Origin: Desulfofustis sp. | Lineage (GTDB): Bacteria > Desulfobacterota > Desulfobulbia > Desulfobulbales > Desulfocapsaceae | DNA: 20,194 nt | Direction of reading: 5' to 3' | NCBI GenBank assembly: GCA_030145365.1 | Contig: JAQYVS010000348.1 | Coordinates: 1 to 20,194, forward strand | Shown: piece by piece, positions 7,190 through 14,112 of the stretch | Layout: each line of letters opens with the position of its first letter | How positions within the stretch are numbered: position 1 is the stretch's first letter | Position numbers and translations under genes: made by a program | Notes under the pieces: generated by a model | Told to the model about the DNA's origin: nothing | The model's database searches: none | What the model saw: the letters and a program-made list of their open reading frames with translations, nothing else

Positions 7190-8197
7190 TTATTTACTCT
7201 CTAGATTAAAGATTATCTGATCGATAAGTTTGGTAAGCGATTGCTCAGGAGATTCGATCAGTGAAATAGCCATCGAGCGTACCAATGTTCGATCGCTATC
7301 ACCGAGATATTCTACCGGCGATTTTCCGTCGATGCGCGCAAGCATGAGGGCGGGAAGTAATTTACAGACTCGTTTTTCCAACTCAGCAACTGGTTCCCAC
7401 GTTACATGCGCGTTATATGCAGTCCAAAATTGCTTAACAGAGTTTAGCAGCGAGTATCGAATTTTCTTTATATGCACCGCCTTGAGAATGAGGTGATTGA
7501 GACAAAAAGAAATATCAAAGCTGGGATCACCAATAGTTGCACATTCTGCATCCAAGAATACCGGCTCACCCTGTTTGAAAATAATATTCTTCGGACTCAC
7601 GTCACCATGAATCAATACGAACTGATGATCATTCAACATGTCCACAAACCCAAGAATTCTATCGGAAATATCTGGGTGCTGAGTCGCAGTGAAACTTAGG
7701 TATGGCTCCTGGCGAAGAGCGTAGAAATCCTCCTGGTTTTGAAATCTTCTCCTCACGTCTTCAGAAGTAGCTGAAGCGCTGTGAATAAGACCCAGTACAT
7801 GACCAACTCTTACCGCTTCTCCGTTTTCAGTTTGGCCTTGTAATAAAGCTGTTTTCCAGAGATAAACGTCATCTCCCTCAATAAATTCCATTGCAAATCC
7901 ATTTGCCACATCGGAGTTGCCAAATAGGTTTGGCGTTGCCTCAGGTACAATTGAGGATGCAAATACGAGCCATCGATATTCAGCTTGATTACGCTCGACT
8001 TTTGCATGCCATTCTTCGGCAACCTTCAACTGCTCGAGTGCAAACTTGACGCAAACCTTGATATTCCCTAGATCCACAAGCGCAATATCGGATGATACAC
8101 CACCAGTAAGCGGTGTGACTGCCAGAACATCATCAGCAGATCCAATTTCAAGCTCAGTGATCAAATTCTTGAAGCGGTCTTCGAATGATATTGACAT
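7190..8197 (-). CDS. APH-fold small-molecule kinase (aminoglycoside/choline kinase family)
   Basis: Phosphotransferase of the APH/choline-kinase fold, 335 residues. Landmarks: TGGVSSDI (31-38) as the nucleotide-binding loop; Lys51 in VCVKFA as the ATP-phosphate Lys; VLIHGDVSPKNIIF (194-207), the Brenner catalytic motif with the catalytic Asp at 199; and FLDAECATIGDPSFD (215-229), where the metal-binding DxE/DFG-like segment reads DAE. The start ATG 8197 has AGAGGA at 8211-8206 (- strand). It is first in a two-gene operon with the enolase paralogue and sits behind the palindromic operator. Pairing with an enolase-like enzyme suggests that it makes that enzyme's phosphorylated substrate, for example a 2-phosphoglycerate-type acid. 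This is inferred; a drug-resistance role is unlikely from context. Confidence 0.83.
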   Translation of the reverse strand: MSISFEDRFKNLITELEIGSADDVLAVTPLTGGVSSDIALVDLGNIKVCVKFALEQLKVAEEWHAKVERNQAEYRWLVFASSIVPEATPNLFGNSDVANGFAMEFIEGDDVYLWKTALLQGQTENGEAVRVGHVLGLIHSASATSEDVRRRFQNQEDFYALRQEPYLSFTATQHPDISDRILGFVDMLNDHQFVLIHGDVSPKNIIFKQGEPVFLDAECATIGDPSFDISFCLNHLILKAVHIKKIRYSLLNSVKQFWTAYNAHVTWEPVAELEKRVCKLLPALMLARIDGKSPVEYLGDSDRTLVRSMAISLIESPEQSLTKLIDQIIFNLESK

Positions 8198-8216
8198 TGC
8201 TATAGTCCTCTTGTAG

Positions 8217-8230
8217 TGTTCACGTGAACA
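8217..8230. promoter_or_regulatory. Perfect 14-bp palindrome, probable LacI-family operator
   Basis: TGTTCACGTGAACA is a perfect palindrome with a central CpG, the usual form of LacI-family operators. It begins two bases downstream of the -10 element of the kinase/enolase promoter, where a bound repressor would block initiation. A LacI-family gene starts 78 bp away on the other strand, so local control is the simplest reading. Confidence 0.75.
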
Positions 8231-8232
8231 TT

Positions 8233-8260
8233 ACTATCATTTTGGGTGATGTCTTGTCAA
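8233..8260 (-). promoter_or_regulatory. Sigma70-like promoter of the kinase-enolase operon
   Basis: On the - strand the -35 box is TTGACA (8260-8255), a perfect match. A 16-nt spacer leads to GATAGT (8238-8233), 4 of 6 to consensus. Transcription would start inside or just before the palindrome at 8217-8230. Confidence 0.55.
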
Positions 8261-8308
8261 GGTATTCAAGCAGGATCTGCTAAAATAAAATAGAATCAGG
8301 AGAAACCA

Positions 8309-9334
8309 TTGTCGAATCGGGTCACAATTAAGTCAATTGCTCAAGATCTTGGCATATCTCACATGACAGTCTCCCGTGCCTTATCCAACAATCCAAAGGT
8401 TCGGGAGAACACCCGAAAAGCTGTCATAAAACATGCCCAGGAACTTGGCTATGTTAAAAGTGTTGCAGCAACAACAATGCGTGGTGACCAGACAACAATC
8501 GTTGGTCTCTTGTTACCTAATCTCGTAAATGAATTTTACGCCCGTTTTGCAAATAGCCTGGCAAAATATATCGAAGCTCACGGGCTGCAGCTCATCATTC
8601 ACCTGACCAACGATGATATCAATAAAGAACGGGAGTCTATTTTGAAACTTCGCGAGATACAGGCATATGCTGTCGTGATGGTTCCTGCGCCCGGGTTGTT
8701 AGGGGATGAAAAAAAATATCTCAAAGATTTGCAGATCATTCAGCTAATAAGAAAACGTGAATTGAGAGTTCCGTCACGAGAAGCACTTGTTGATGACACA
8801 GGTGCCATCGTGCAGGCTGTACAACATTTAGCAAGCCAAGGGCATACCCGAATAGCGTATATCGGTGGAGAAAAATCGCTTTCATCAGGTTACAGTCGAA
8901 TGTCAGCTTTTATAACTGGTATGGCTGCGGCCAGACTCGTCCCCAACACTGACGAGATTGTAACCGATACGCCTTCGTTTCTCATGGGGCATCAATCAGT
9001 CCAGGCAATAATTGATGATGGCAACGTCACTGCAATTATTTGTGGTGGTTTTGAAATATCTAACGGTGCCTTAAATGGCTGCCTTGAAAGAGGAGTGCAT
9101 CTGCCGGGAGATATTGCTTTTGTTGGATATGGTGATCCATCTTATTATCGATGGATGAGTGGTGGCATCTCGACAATAAAGATTGAAGTTGACAGTCTAG
9201 CAGCTAAAACCACAGAATTACTTACACAAAGAGGAACAGCTAATAAAAACGGCTTTGCGCAACAACTTCTTATGGCAGAACTTGTTATTCGCCAATCATC
9301 TTTAGCAACCGATAAGTTGAAACAAGTAGAGTAA
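8309..9334 (+). CDS. LacI-family transcriptional regulator
   Basis: DNA-binding repressor of 341 residues with an N-terminal helix-turn-helix (VTIKSIAQDLGISHMTVSRALS, about 5-26), hinge region and a periplasmic-binding-protein-like effector domain from about residue 63 (TIVGLLLPNLVNEFYARF). The start is TTG 8309, chosen because AGGAGA (8298-8303) sits 5 nt upstream and the protein begins exactly where the family does. The hinge reads GYVKSVAATTMRGD: the Leu that normally wedges into the operator centre is apparently Met57. It is divergent from the kinase/enolase operon and next to the palindrome TGTTCACGTGAACA, so it probably represses that operon and perhaps itself. The inducer is unknown. 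Confidence 0.9.
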   Translation: MSNRVTIKSIAQDLGISHMTVSRALSNNPKVRENTRKAVIKHAQELGYVKSVAATTMRGDQTTIVGLLLPNLVNEFYARFANSLAKYIEAHGLQLIIHLTNDDINKERESILKLREIQAYAVVMVPAPGLLGDEKKYLKDLQIIQLIRKRELRVPSREALVDDTGAIVQAVQHLASQGHTRIAYIGGEKSLSSGYSRMSAFITGMAAARLVPNTDEIVTDTPSFLMGHQSVQAIIDDGNVTAIICGGFEISNGALNGCLERGVHLPGDIAFVGYGDPSYYRWMSGGISTIKIEVDSLAAKTTELLTQRGTANKNGFAQQLLMAELVIRQSSLATDKLKQVE

Positions 9335-9691
9335 CTTTAGAATACTGAATCTGAAGCCATTAGCTTGTAATTAGATATTCTGGCAGCCTAAAGCCCGAAA
9401 ATCTTCCCAACATCTAATAGCAATGCCTCTCTCTTTATTATTAACCCAGATATTTTGGTAGCTTTTAGTCTGACTTTTACAAGGATAGTAAATGGTATAC
9501 AAAGAAGTTTGGCTATGAAATAAACAAGTCTGGATACAGTTCCAGATTATCTCGTTCATTACCTGCACTTTCCAGGGATAAGAGATTTCCATTGGCAATT
9601 TTGGACTGAGACTGAGCTTCAGAAATTCAGCTTATCTTTGACTCGCGACTATTTGATTGTCTTGCTACAGGAAATGAAGAGAGGTTGACTC
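9335..9691. other. 357-bp intergenic stretch, no convincing gene
   Basis: Convergent gap between the LacI-family gene and the oxidoreductase. A 6-bp inverted repeat (TCTGGA 9529-9534 with TCCAGA 9541-9546, loop 6) is visible without a T-run. A 75-codon - strand frame (9371-9598) has no ribosome site, a Cys/Trp-rich composition and no family resemblance that I know, so I do not call it a gene. The stretch is AT-rich and could be decayed sequence. Confidence 0.5.
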
Positions 9692-10705
9692 TTAAAATCC
9701 TTCAAGGACAATCTTCCCGCATGCTTTGCCTTGTTCGAGTAGCGCATGGGCTCGTTTTAAATTCTCGGCACTGATCGTACCAAAATGTTGATTGAAGGTT
9801 GTCTTTATCGTTCCGTTATCAACCAGGGAAGAAACCTTTTCGAGCAGATTGTGTTGCTCAATCATGTCAGGTGTATCAAACAAGGACCGGGTAAACATAA
9901 GTTCCCAGTGCAACGACACGCTCTTTCTTTTGAGGAGGCGAACATCTATCGGTTCGGGATCATCAATTAAGGCGAATTTACCTTGCGGGGCAATTGATTC
10001 AACTATCTGCTCAAAATGGTGATCTGTTTTGTTTAGACTGACAATATATTGTGCCTGATCAATCCCTATCCTTTTAAGTTCTTCACTGATGGGAAGGTTA
10101 TGGTTGATGACTTCGTGGGCTCCCAATTTTTCAACCCACGTCTGCGTTTCAGGTCTTGAAGCAGTGGCAATTACCGTGAGACCAGTCAAGTGGTGTGCAA
10201 GCTGGACCATGATTGAACCAACTCCGCCTGAGGCGCCGATGATTAACAAATTGGTGTTTTCCTTCTGTTCACTCTGCACTATCTGAAGACGGTCAAATAA
10301 GATCTCCCAAGCAGTAATGCTGGTCAACGGTAGCGCCGCTGCCTGGGCAAAATCGAGCGACGTCGGCATATGACCAGCGATGCGTTCATCGACCAGGTGA
10401 AGCTCGCTGTTGGTTCCCTGCCGATTTATGGCGCCGGCATACCAAACCCTGTCCCCAGCTTTGAATAGTGTTACTTCTGGACCAACATCACGAACTATCC
10501 CTGTCGCATCCCAGCCGAGAACTGCCCATTCACCGGGTAATGGCTCTGCGCGCATACGAATTTTGGTATCCACAGGATTGACTGAAACCGCTTTTATTTC
10601 GACAAGAAGGTCCCGGCCTGAAAGATGCGGCTCGTCAAGTGTAATATCTTGCAGGGAGTCGGGATGATCGATTGGTAGAGATTTTTGATAGCCGATTGCT
10701 TTCAT
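9692..10705 (-). CDS. Zinc-type alcohol dehydrogenase-like / quinone oxidoreductase (MDR superfamily)
   Basis: Medium-chain dehydrogenase/reductase of 337 residues. The N-terminal GroES-like part carries SVNPVDTKIR (41-50) and LGWDATGIV (63-71), the hallmark of the adh_fam_1/ZADH group. The Rossmann motif GASGGVGSIMVQLA lies at 157-170. The catalytic-zinc Cys and the structural four-Cys loop of true alcohol dehydrogenases are absent, so it is expected to be a zinc-independent NADPH-dependent quinone or enone reductase. The start ATG 10705 is fixed by the family-typical MKAIGYQ beginning; only a weak GAGG lies upstream. It stands alone, flanked by long intergenic regions, and its role in the neighbouring pathways is unclear. 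Confidence 0.88.
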   Translation of the reverse strand: MKAIGYQKSLPIDHPDSLQDITLDEPHLSGRDLLVEIKAVSVNPVDTKIRMRAEPLPGEWAVLGWDATGIVRDVGPEVTLFKAGDRVWYAGAINRQGTNSELHLVDERIAGHMPTSLDFAQAAALPLTSITAWEILFDRLQIVQSEQKENTNLLIIGASGGVGSIMVQLAHHLTGLTVIATASRPETQTWVEKLGAHEVINHNLPISEELKRIGIDQAQYIVSLNKTDHHFEQIVESIAPQGKFALIDDPEPIDVRLLKRKSVSLHWELMFTRSLFDTPDMIEQHNLLEKVSSLVDNGTIKTTFNQHFGTISAENLKRAHALLEQGKACGKIVLEGF

Positions 10706-11171
10706 AATATGATGGTAACCTCATGGAAATAGAGTTTTGGATTGGGAGGAACTTGTGTAACAAAGACAGATAATCTCTTTACAGAAAAATACAATTATCT
10801 GAGCTAGCATAGCTACTCAAGCTCTTTCAGAATCGTAAGATATCTTGGCAATCAAAGGTTTGATACTGCAGCATCAACAATGAGCTTATTGCTGAATATC
10901 AATCTCATATCTATCTGGAAAGGTTAAATTATCTGTAACTGAAGATAAAAAACTCATCTGCATAATAAAATGTTTTGGTGTTGTTATCCTTAGGATAGGA
11001 GAGGAATATTTGGCGTCCCCATGCAAGGTTTAAATCCGACCACTAGCCAGTTCCTGGTGCTGTTCTTATAGTTGACTGATGGAGGTACATATAATTTCCA
11101 ATCGTTCAAGAATACCTCCACTTTTCTATAAACTGCAGCTTATCCCCAAAACCAGACCAAGAGGTGTCATA
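10706..11171. other. 466-bp divergent intergenic region with repeated octamers and an inverted repeat
   Basis: Control region between the oxidoreductase (- strand) and the DUF302 gene (+ strand). The octamer ATTATCTG occurs at 10794-10801 and 10928-10935 in + orientation, and its complement CAGATAAT at 10767-10774; the first pair forms an inverted repeat with a 19-bp spacer. A near-palindrome TATCCTTAGGATA (six paired bases each side of one central base) is at 10985-10997. A candidate promoter TAGCCA (11044-11049), 17 nt, TATAGT (11067-11072) precedes the DUF302 gene. No coding sequence is supported. Confidence 0.4.
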
Positions 11172-11624
11172 ATGAAAAAAGTCATTCTATCGTTAGTAGT
11201 ATTGCTCATATCTGTAGTCCCATCGATGGCCGCAGAAGGGGTGATAAATGTCCAGAGCAATTTTGCTGTGGGAGAAACAGCAAACCGTATGGATCGTATC
11301 TTGAAAGAAAAAGGAATGACAGTATTCAATAGAGTCAAACATTCTGAGGGGGCCAGTAAGGTCGGAATTGAACTCAGAGCAACAGAACTAATAATCTTTG
11401 GAAATCCGAAAGTGGGTAGCCCCCTTGTGAAATGTCAGCAAAGTATTGCAATCGATTTGCCTCAAAAAGCATTGATTTGGGAAGACGAAAAGGGTGTTGT
11501 TTTTATATCATATAACGACCCAAAGTATTTAAAAATGAGGCATGATGTTACTGGATGTGATGAAGTTTTTACAAAGGTAGGAAAGGCATTGGAAGGTATT
11601 ACAAAATCGGCATCATCCAAATAA
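11172..11624 (+). CDS. Secreted DUF302-family protein
   Basis: Small exported protein of 150 residues. The start ATG 11172 follows GAGGTG (11161-11166) by 5 nt and begins directly with a Sec signal peptide (MKKVILSLVVLLISVVPSMA), predicted cut after Ala20 or Ala21. The frame is open to 11079, but the extra 31 residues before this signal are not protein-like. The mature part shows the DUF302 pattern: GMTVFNRVKH, GIELRATELIIFGNPKVGSPLV, IDLPQKALIWEDEKGVVFISYNDPKYL and RHDV. The fold is known but the function is not. It is monocistronic, lying between an oxidoreductase and the chelatase-like genes. Confidence 0.9.
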   Translation: MKKVILSLVVLLISVVPSMAAEGVINVQSNFAVGETANRMDRILKEKGMTVFNRVKHSEGASKVGIELRATELIIFGNPKVGSPLVKCQQSIAIDLPQKALIWEDEKGVVFISYNDPKYLKMRHDVTGCDEVFTKVGKALEGITKSASSK

Positions 11625-11898
11625 TTCGTATAGATTTATTACAGATAATATTTAAGTGGTTCTCCTCAACCAAACGAGAACGTGCTGCTTTTAGCTAATT
11701 GGTAATCCTGATCGTCCCAAGCCTCACGTGTTGTCACTATCCACAAGCTCTCGGGATTCTGTTTGCCCTGCTCGTGGCCATTGCGGTTTTGAGTTACAGA
11801 TTGTCAATACGACACCCTAAACTGGGCTGTCCAGATTCTACTGAAAAGTTGTAAAAGTGGCAATAAAAGACTATAAACCTTCTGGTTTGAGTGTGAGT

Positions 11899-11933
11899 AC
11901 AGCGACTCGGCGCACGAGCTAAGTCGCTGTTTT
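11899..11933 (+). terminator. Terminator-like hairpin before the chelatase-like operon
   Basis: ACAGCGACT (11899-11907) pairs with AGTCGCTGT (11922-11930), nine base pairs, around a loop that can itself form CTCG/CGAG. A short run of four T (11930-11933) follows. It could end transcription arriving from the DUF302 gene 275 bp upstream. The T-run is short, so efficiency is uncertain. Confidence 0.5.
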
Positions 11934-11963
11934 GCATTAGATTACAACCATCAAACGAATTGA

Positions 11964-11993
11964 TTGTTATAATTATCGCTTTGGTTGTATTAT
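11964..11993 (+). promoter_or_regulatory. Candidate sigma70-type promoter of the chelatase-like operon
   Basis: TTGTTA (11964-11969), an 18-nt spacer and TATTAT (11988-11993) match consensus at 4 and 5 of 6 positions. It lies 66 nt before the GTG start of the AAA+ gene and directly after the terminator-like hairpin. Confidence 0.45.
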
Positions 11994-12058
11994 AGGGCGG
12001 TTTGTTTGGTCTTACCAGATTTGTCTGTTTGGTATTCGTCAGTTCATTGAGGAGAAGT

Positions 12059-13249
12059 GTGAAACGACAGATTTTTCCATTTAGTGGTATCGTTGGTCAG
12101 GATAAGTTAAAGACCGGACTTCTGCTTAATGCAGTTGATCCGGCTATTGGCGGAATTCTGGTAAGCGGTCATAAAGGAACCGGTAAATCCACAGCGGTTC
12201 GTGCCCTGGTCAAGGTTCTGCCTGAGATAGCTGTGGTGAAGGGGTGTTCCTATAATTGTGACCCGGACGACATCGAAAACCTTTGTTCAGCCTGCTTTGA
12301 TACCTATAAGAAAGGTGAATCGTTTCAAACGGCCAGGCGATCGATGCCGCTCATTGAGCTACCGTTGAGCGCCACCGAAGACAGGGTTATCGGAACCCTG
12401 CATGTCGAACAGATCCTGAAAACTGGAGAGCGCAGATTTGAACCTGGCTTGCTTGCTTCAGCCAATCGCGGGATTCTCTACGTGGATGAGGTTAATCTGC
12501 TCGATGATCATCTGGTAGATATTTTGCTTGATGCGGCTGCATCGGGTGTAAATCTTGTTGAACGTGAGGGAATTTCCTACGCCCATCCATCAAGATTTAT
12601 GCTGATCGGCACAATGAATCCGGAAGAAGGTGAATTGCGCCCGCAATTTCTTGATCGTTTTGGACTCAGTTTATCTGTCGGAAGCGTCGCAGATCCACTG
12701 CAGCGTAGGCTGGTAGTTGACAGGAGATTAGCCTTTGATATTGATCCAGTATCCTTTACCAGCGCCTTTCGGGACGACGAAACCATTCTTGCCGATCAGA
12801 TTCAATCCGCCAGGTCCGTTCTGCAGGATGTGGAAATTCCGGTAGAAATGATTGAACTGGGGGTAGCCTTGGCAACCGAAGTCAAAGCCCAGGGGCACCG
12901 AGCCGATATAGCAATTATTAAGGCGGCTCGGGCACTTGCCGCTTTTCTGGAATGTCCGGCGGTACAAACCGAACATGTCATTGAAGCAGCCCGTTATGTA
13001 CTGCCCCATAGAATCACGACACTTTCGTTGGCAACTGTTGAACAGATTGAAGATACACTTGAAACAATCTTTAAAAAAGTGCTTGACGATGATTCTCCTA
13101 CAAATTCCAATCAGCTGGAATCAGACGATTTTGATGACTGGGAAGATCTTGCCGAGCAGGTTCCAGGTGCCACCGCTGCTTCCAATGTTGGTATGCTTTT
13201 CTCCTTTCTAGCCGAAAAAAAAAAGTTGTCTACGAACCAGATTCAGTAA
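12059..13249 (+). CDS. ChlI/BchI-like AAA+ ATPase (magnesium-chelatase family), N-terminal half of a split ChlI-ChlD protein
   Basis: AAA+ motor of the Mg/Co-chelatase family, 396 residues in the zero frame. The start GTG 12059 follows GAGGAG (12049-12054); an upstream TTG would add a hydrophobic tail foreign to the family. Landmarks: Walker A GHKGTGKS (37-44); a Cys cluster Cys63, Cys67, Cys76 and Cys79; Walker B ILYVDEVNLL (139-148); GTMNPEEGELRPQFLDRFG (184-202); and the C-terminal helical lid with HRADIAIIKAARALAAF. After an acidic linker (EDLAEQVPGATAASNVG) the frame meets ten A residues at 13215-13224 and ends eight codons after the run begins its last full codon, with TAA 13247-13249. 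The VWA half continues in the -1 frame. In relatives the two halves are often one protein. No CobN/BchH large subunit is in the window, so the metal and substrate are unknown. Confidence 0.88.
   Translation: MKRQIFPFSGIVGQDKLKTGLLLNAVDPAIGGILVSGHKGTGKSTAVRALVKVLPEIAVVKGCSYNCDPDDIENLCSACFDTYKKGESFQTARRSMPLIELPLSATEDRVIGTLHVEQILKTGERRFEPGLLASANRGILYVDEVNLLDDHLVDILLDAAASGVNLVEREGISYAHPSRFMLIGTMNPEEGELRPQFLDRFGLSLSVGSVADPLQRRLVVDRRLAFDIDPVSFTSAFRDDETILADQIQSARSVLQDVEIPVEMIELGVALATEVKAQGHRADIAIIKAARALAAFLECPAVQTEHVIEAARYVLPHRITTLSLATVEQIEDTLETIFKKVLDDDSPTNSNQLESDDFDDWEDLAEQVPGATAASNVGMLFSFLAEKKKLSTNQIQ
13215..13225 (+). promoter_or_regulatory. A10 slippery site, candidate -1 frameshift signal
   Basis: Ten consecutive A (13215-13224) followed by G. 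In the zero frame the end reads A AAA AAG, the dnaX-type heptamer in the correct phase. A -1 slip, or one extra A in the mRNA, moves ribosomes into the VWA frame at GTT 13225. A hairpin CAGATT/AATCTG with loop CAGT (13238-13253) starts 12 nt downstream and contains the zero-frame stop. No purine-rich stimulator is seen upstream; that stretch is pyrimidine-rich. A sequencing error in the run would look the same. Confidence 0.6.
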
Positions 13250-14082
13250 TCTGTGTTGAAGATCTGGATCTGGAGTCAATACAGATTAACGGAACCCGAA
13301 GAGGTCGAAGCAAATCTGTCCGGTCAGATTCGGCGAACGGACGCTACGTTCGGGCGGCTCCGGTGGAGGAAGGGGAAAAATATTTCCATATCGCTCCAGA
13401 CGCGACGATCCGTGCAGCATTGCTTAGGAAAGCGGCGGCAGGTTCAATAGACAACTTCTCGATTACACAAAATGATCTGCGTAAAAAAGTGTATCAGCGT
13501 CCGGTCCAGTCGCTGGTCGTATTTGTGGTGGATTGCTCCGAGTCAATGGGAGATGATGGAGCCTATGCAAGAATCAAGGCCGCTAAAGGGGCGGTGCTCG
13601 GTATACTGGCCAGGGCCTATCAGAAACGATATCGGGTTTGCTTCATCTCTTTTCGGGAGGAGTCGGCAGAACTTGTTTTACAGCCGACATCGAGTCTGGC
13701 GCTGGCTCAGCGCTGCCTTAAATCGTTGCCGGTGGGGGGGGCCACACCGTTCGCCGATGGTTTAATGAAGGGATGGCAGCTGATCAAGACAGAACGGTTA
13801 AAAGATCCCGAGATCAGTCCGCTTTTAGTAATACTCTCCGATGGTGAAACCAATGTGAGTTATGATCATGATCTGCCCCAAAGTGAAGTTCTTGATGAAC
13901 TGATGCTGATTGGAGAAAGCATAAAAAAGGACAACATCTCGTCTCTGGTAATTGAAACGAGACCATTGAGAGACCCGTCACCAGTAATGCACAACCTTTC
14001 TGCAGCTATTGGTGGGCGTTACCATCATATAAGCAGTTTTAGACGTGGAGATCTGCTACAAGCCGTAACAGATATCTCCTGA
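13225..14082 (+). CDS. ChlD/BchD-like VWA domain, C-terminal half read in the -1 frame
   Basis: Integrin-like VWA domain of chelatase D subunits, 285 residues from the frameshift point. The basic linker before the domain is clearly coding in this frame: NGTRRGRSKSVRS followed by NGRYVRAAPVEEGEKY and HIAPDATIRAALLRKA, as in ChlD. The MIDAS metal site is complete: DCSES, GGATPFADG, and LSDGETN. Between the zero-frame stop and GTG 13363 there is no ATG, GTG or TTG in this frame, and starting at 13363 would discard the conserved GRYVRA linker and has no ribosome site. The natural reading is therefore fusion to the AAA+ half, giving about 674 residues, the usual size of fused ChlI-ChlD proteins. 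The MFS gene begins 30 nt after its stop. Confidence 0.8.
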   Translation, partial: VVYEPDSVICVEDLDLESIQINGTRRGRSKSVRSDSANGRYVRAAPVEEGEKYFHIAPDATIRAALLRKAAAGSIDNFSITQNDLRKKVYQRPVQSLVVFVVDCSESMGDDGAYARIKAAKGAVLGILARAYQKRYRVCFISFREESAELVLQPTSSLALAQRCLKSLPVGGATPFADGLMKGWQLIKTERLKDPEISPLLVILSDGETNVSYDHDLPQSEVLDELMLIGESIKKDNISSLVIETRPLRDPSPVMHNLSAAIGGRYHHISSFRRGDLLQAVTDIS

Positions 14083-14112
14083 AACTTGAGTAGGTTGGTC
14101 GATAGAACTATC

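Larger units (their letters stand above)
11625..12058. other. 434-bp intergenic region upstream of the chelatase-like operon
   Basis: No open frame looks real here. It contains a small hairpin AAACC-TTCT-GGTTT (11875-11888), the terminator-like hairpin at 11899-11933 and a promoter at 11964-11993, all listed or described here. I looked for a cobalamin-riboswitch B12 box, which would fit a chelatase, and did not see one. Confidence 0.5.

Noticed and set aside
9371..9598. 75-codon - strand frame after the LacI-family gene
   Set aside because: No ribosome site, no recognisable motif, odd Cys/Trp/Gln composition; probably chance or decayed sequence.
11020..11060. Sequence resembling a tRNA T-arm (GGTTTAAATCC)
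   Set aside because: The flanking bases do not pair as a T-stem and no acceptor, D or anticodon arms are found upstream.
11825..11860. Possible insertion-sequence end near GGGCTGTCCAG
   Set aside because: No matching inverted end, target duplication or transposase remnant was found.
11640..12058. Cobalamin or other riboswitch ahead of the chelatase-like operon
   Set aside because: No B12 box or other recognisable conserved core was seen; only simple hairpins.
13363..14082. A free-standing VWA gene starting at GTG 13363
   Set aside because: No ribosome site precedes it, and the conserved basic linker (GRRGRS, GRYVRA) lies upstream in the same frame, so the coding sequence must begin earlier, through the frameshift.
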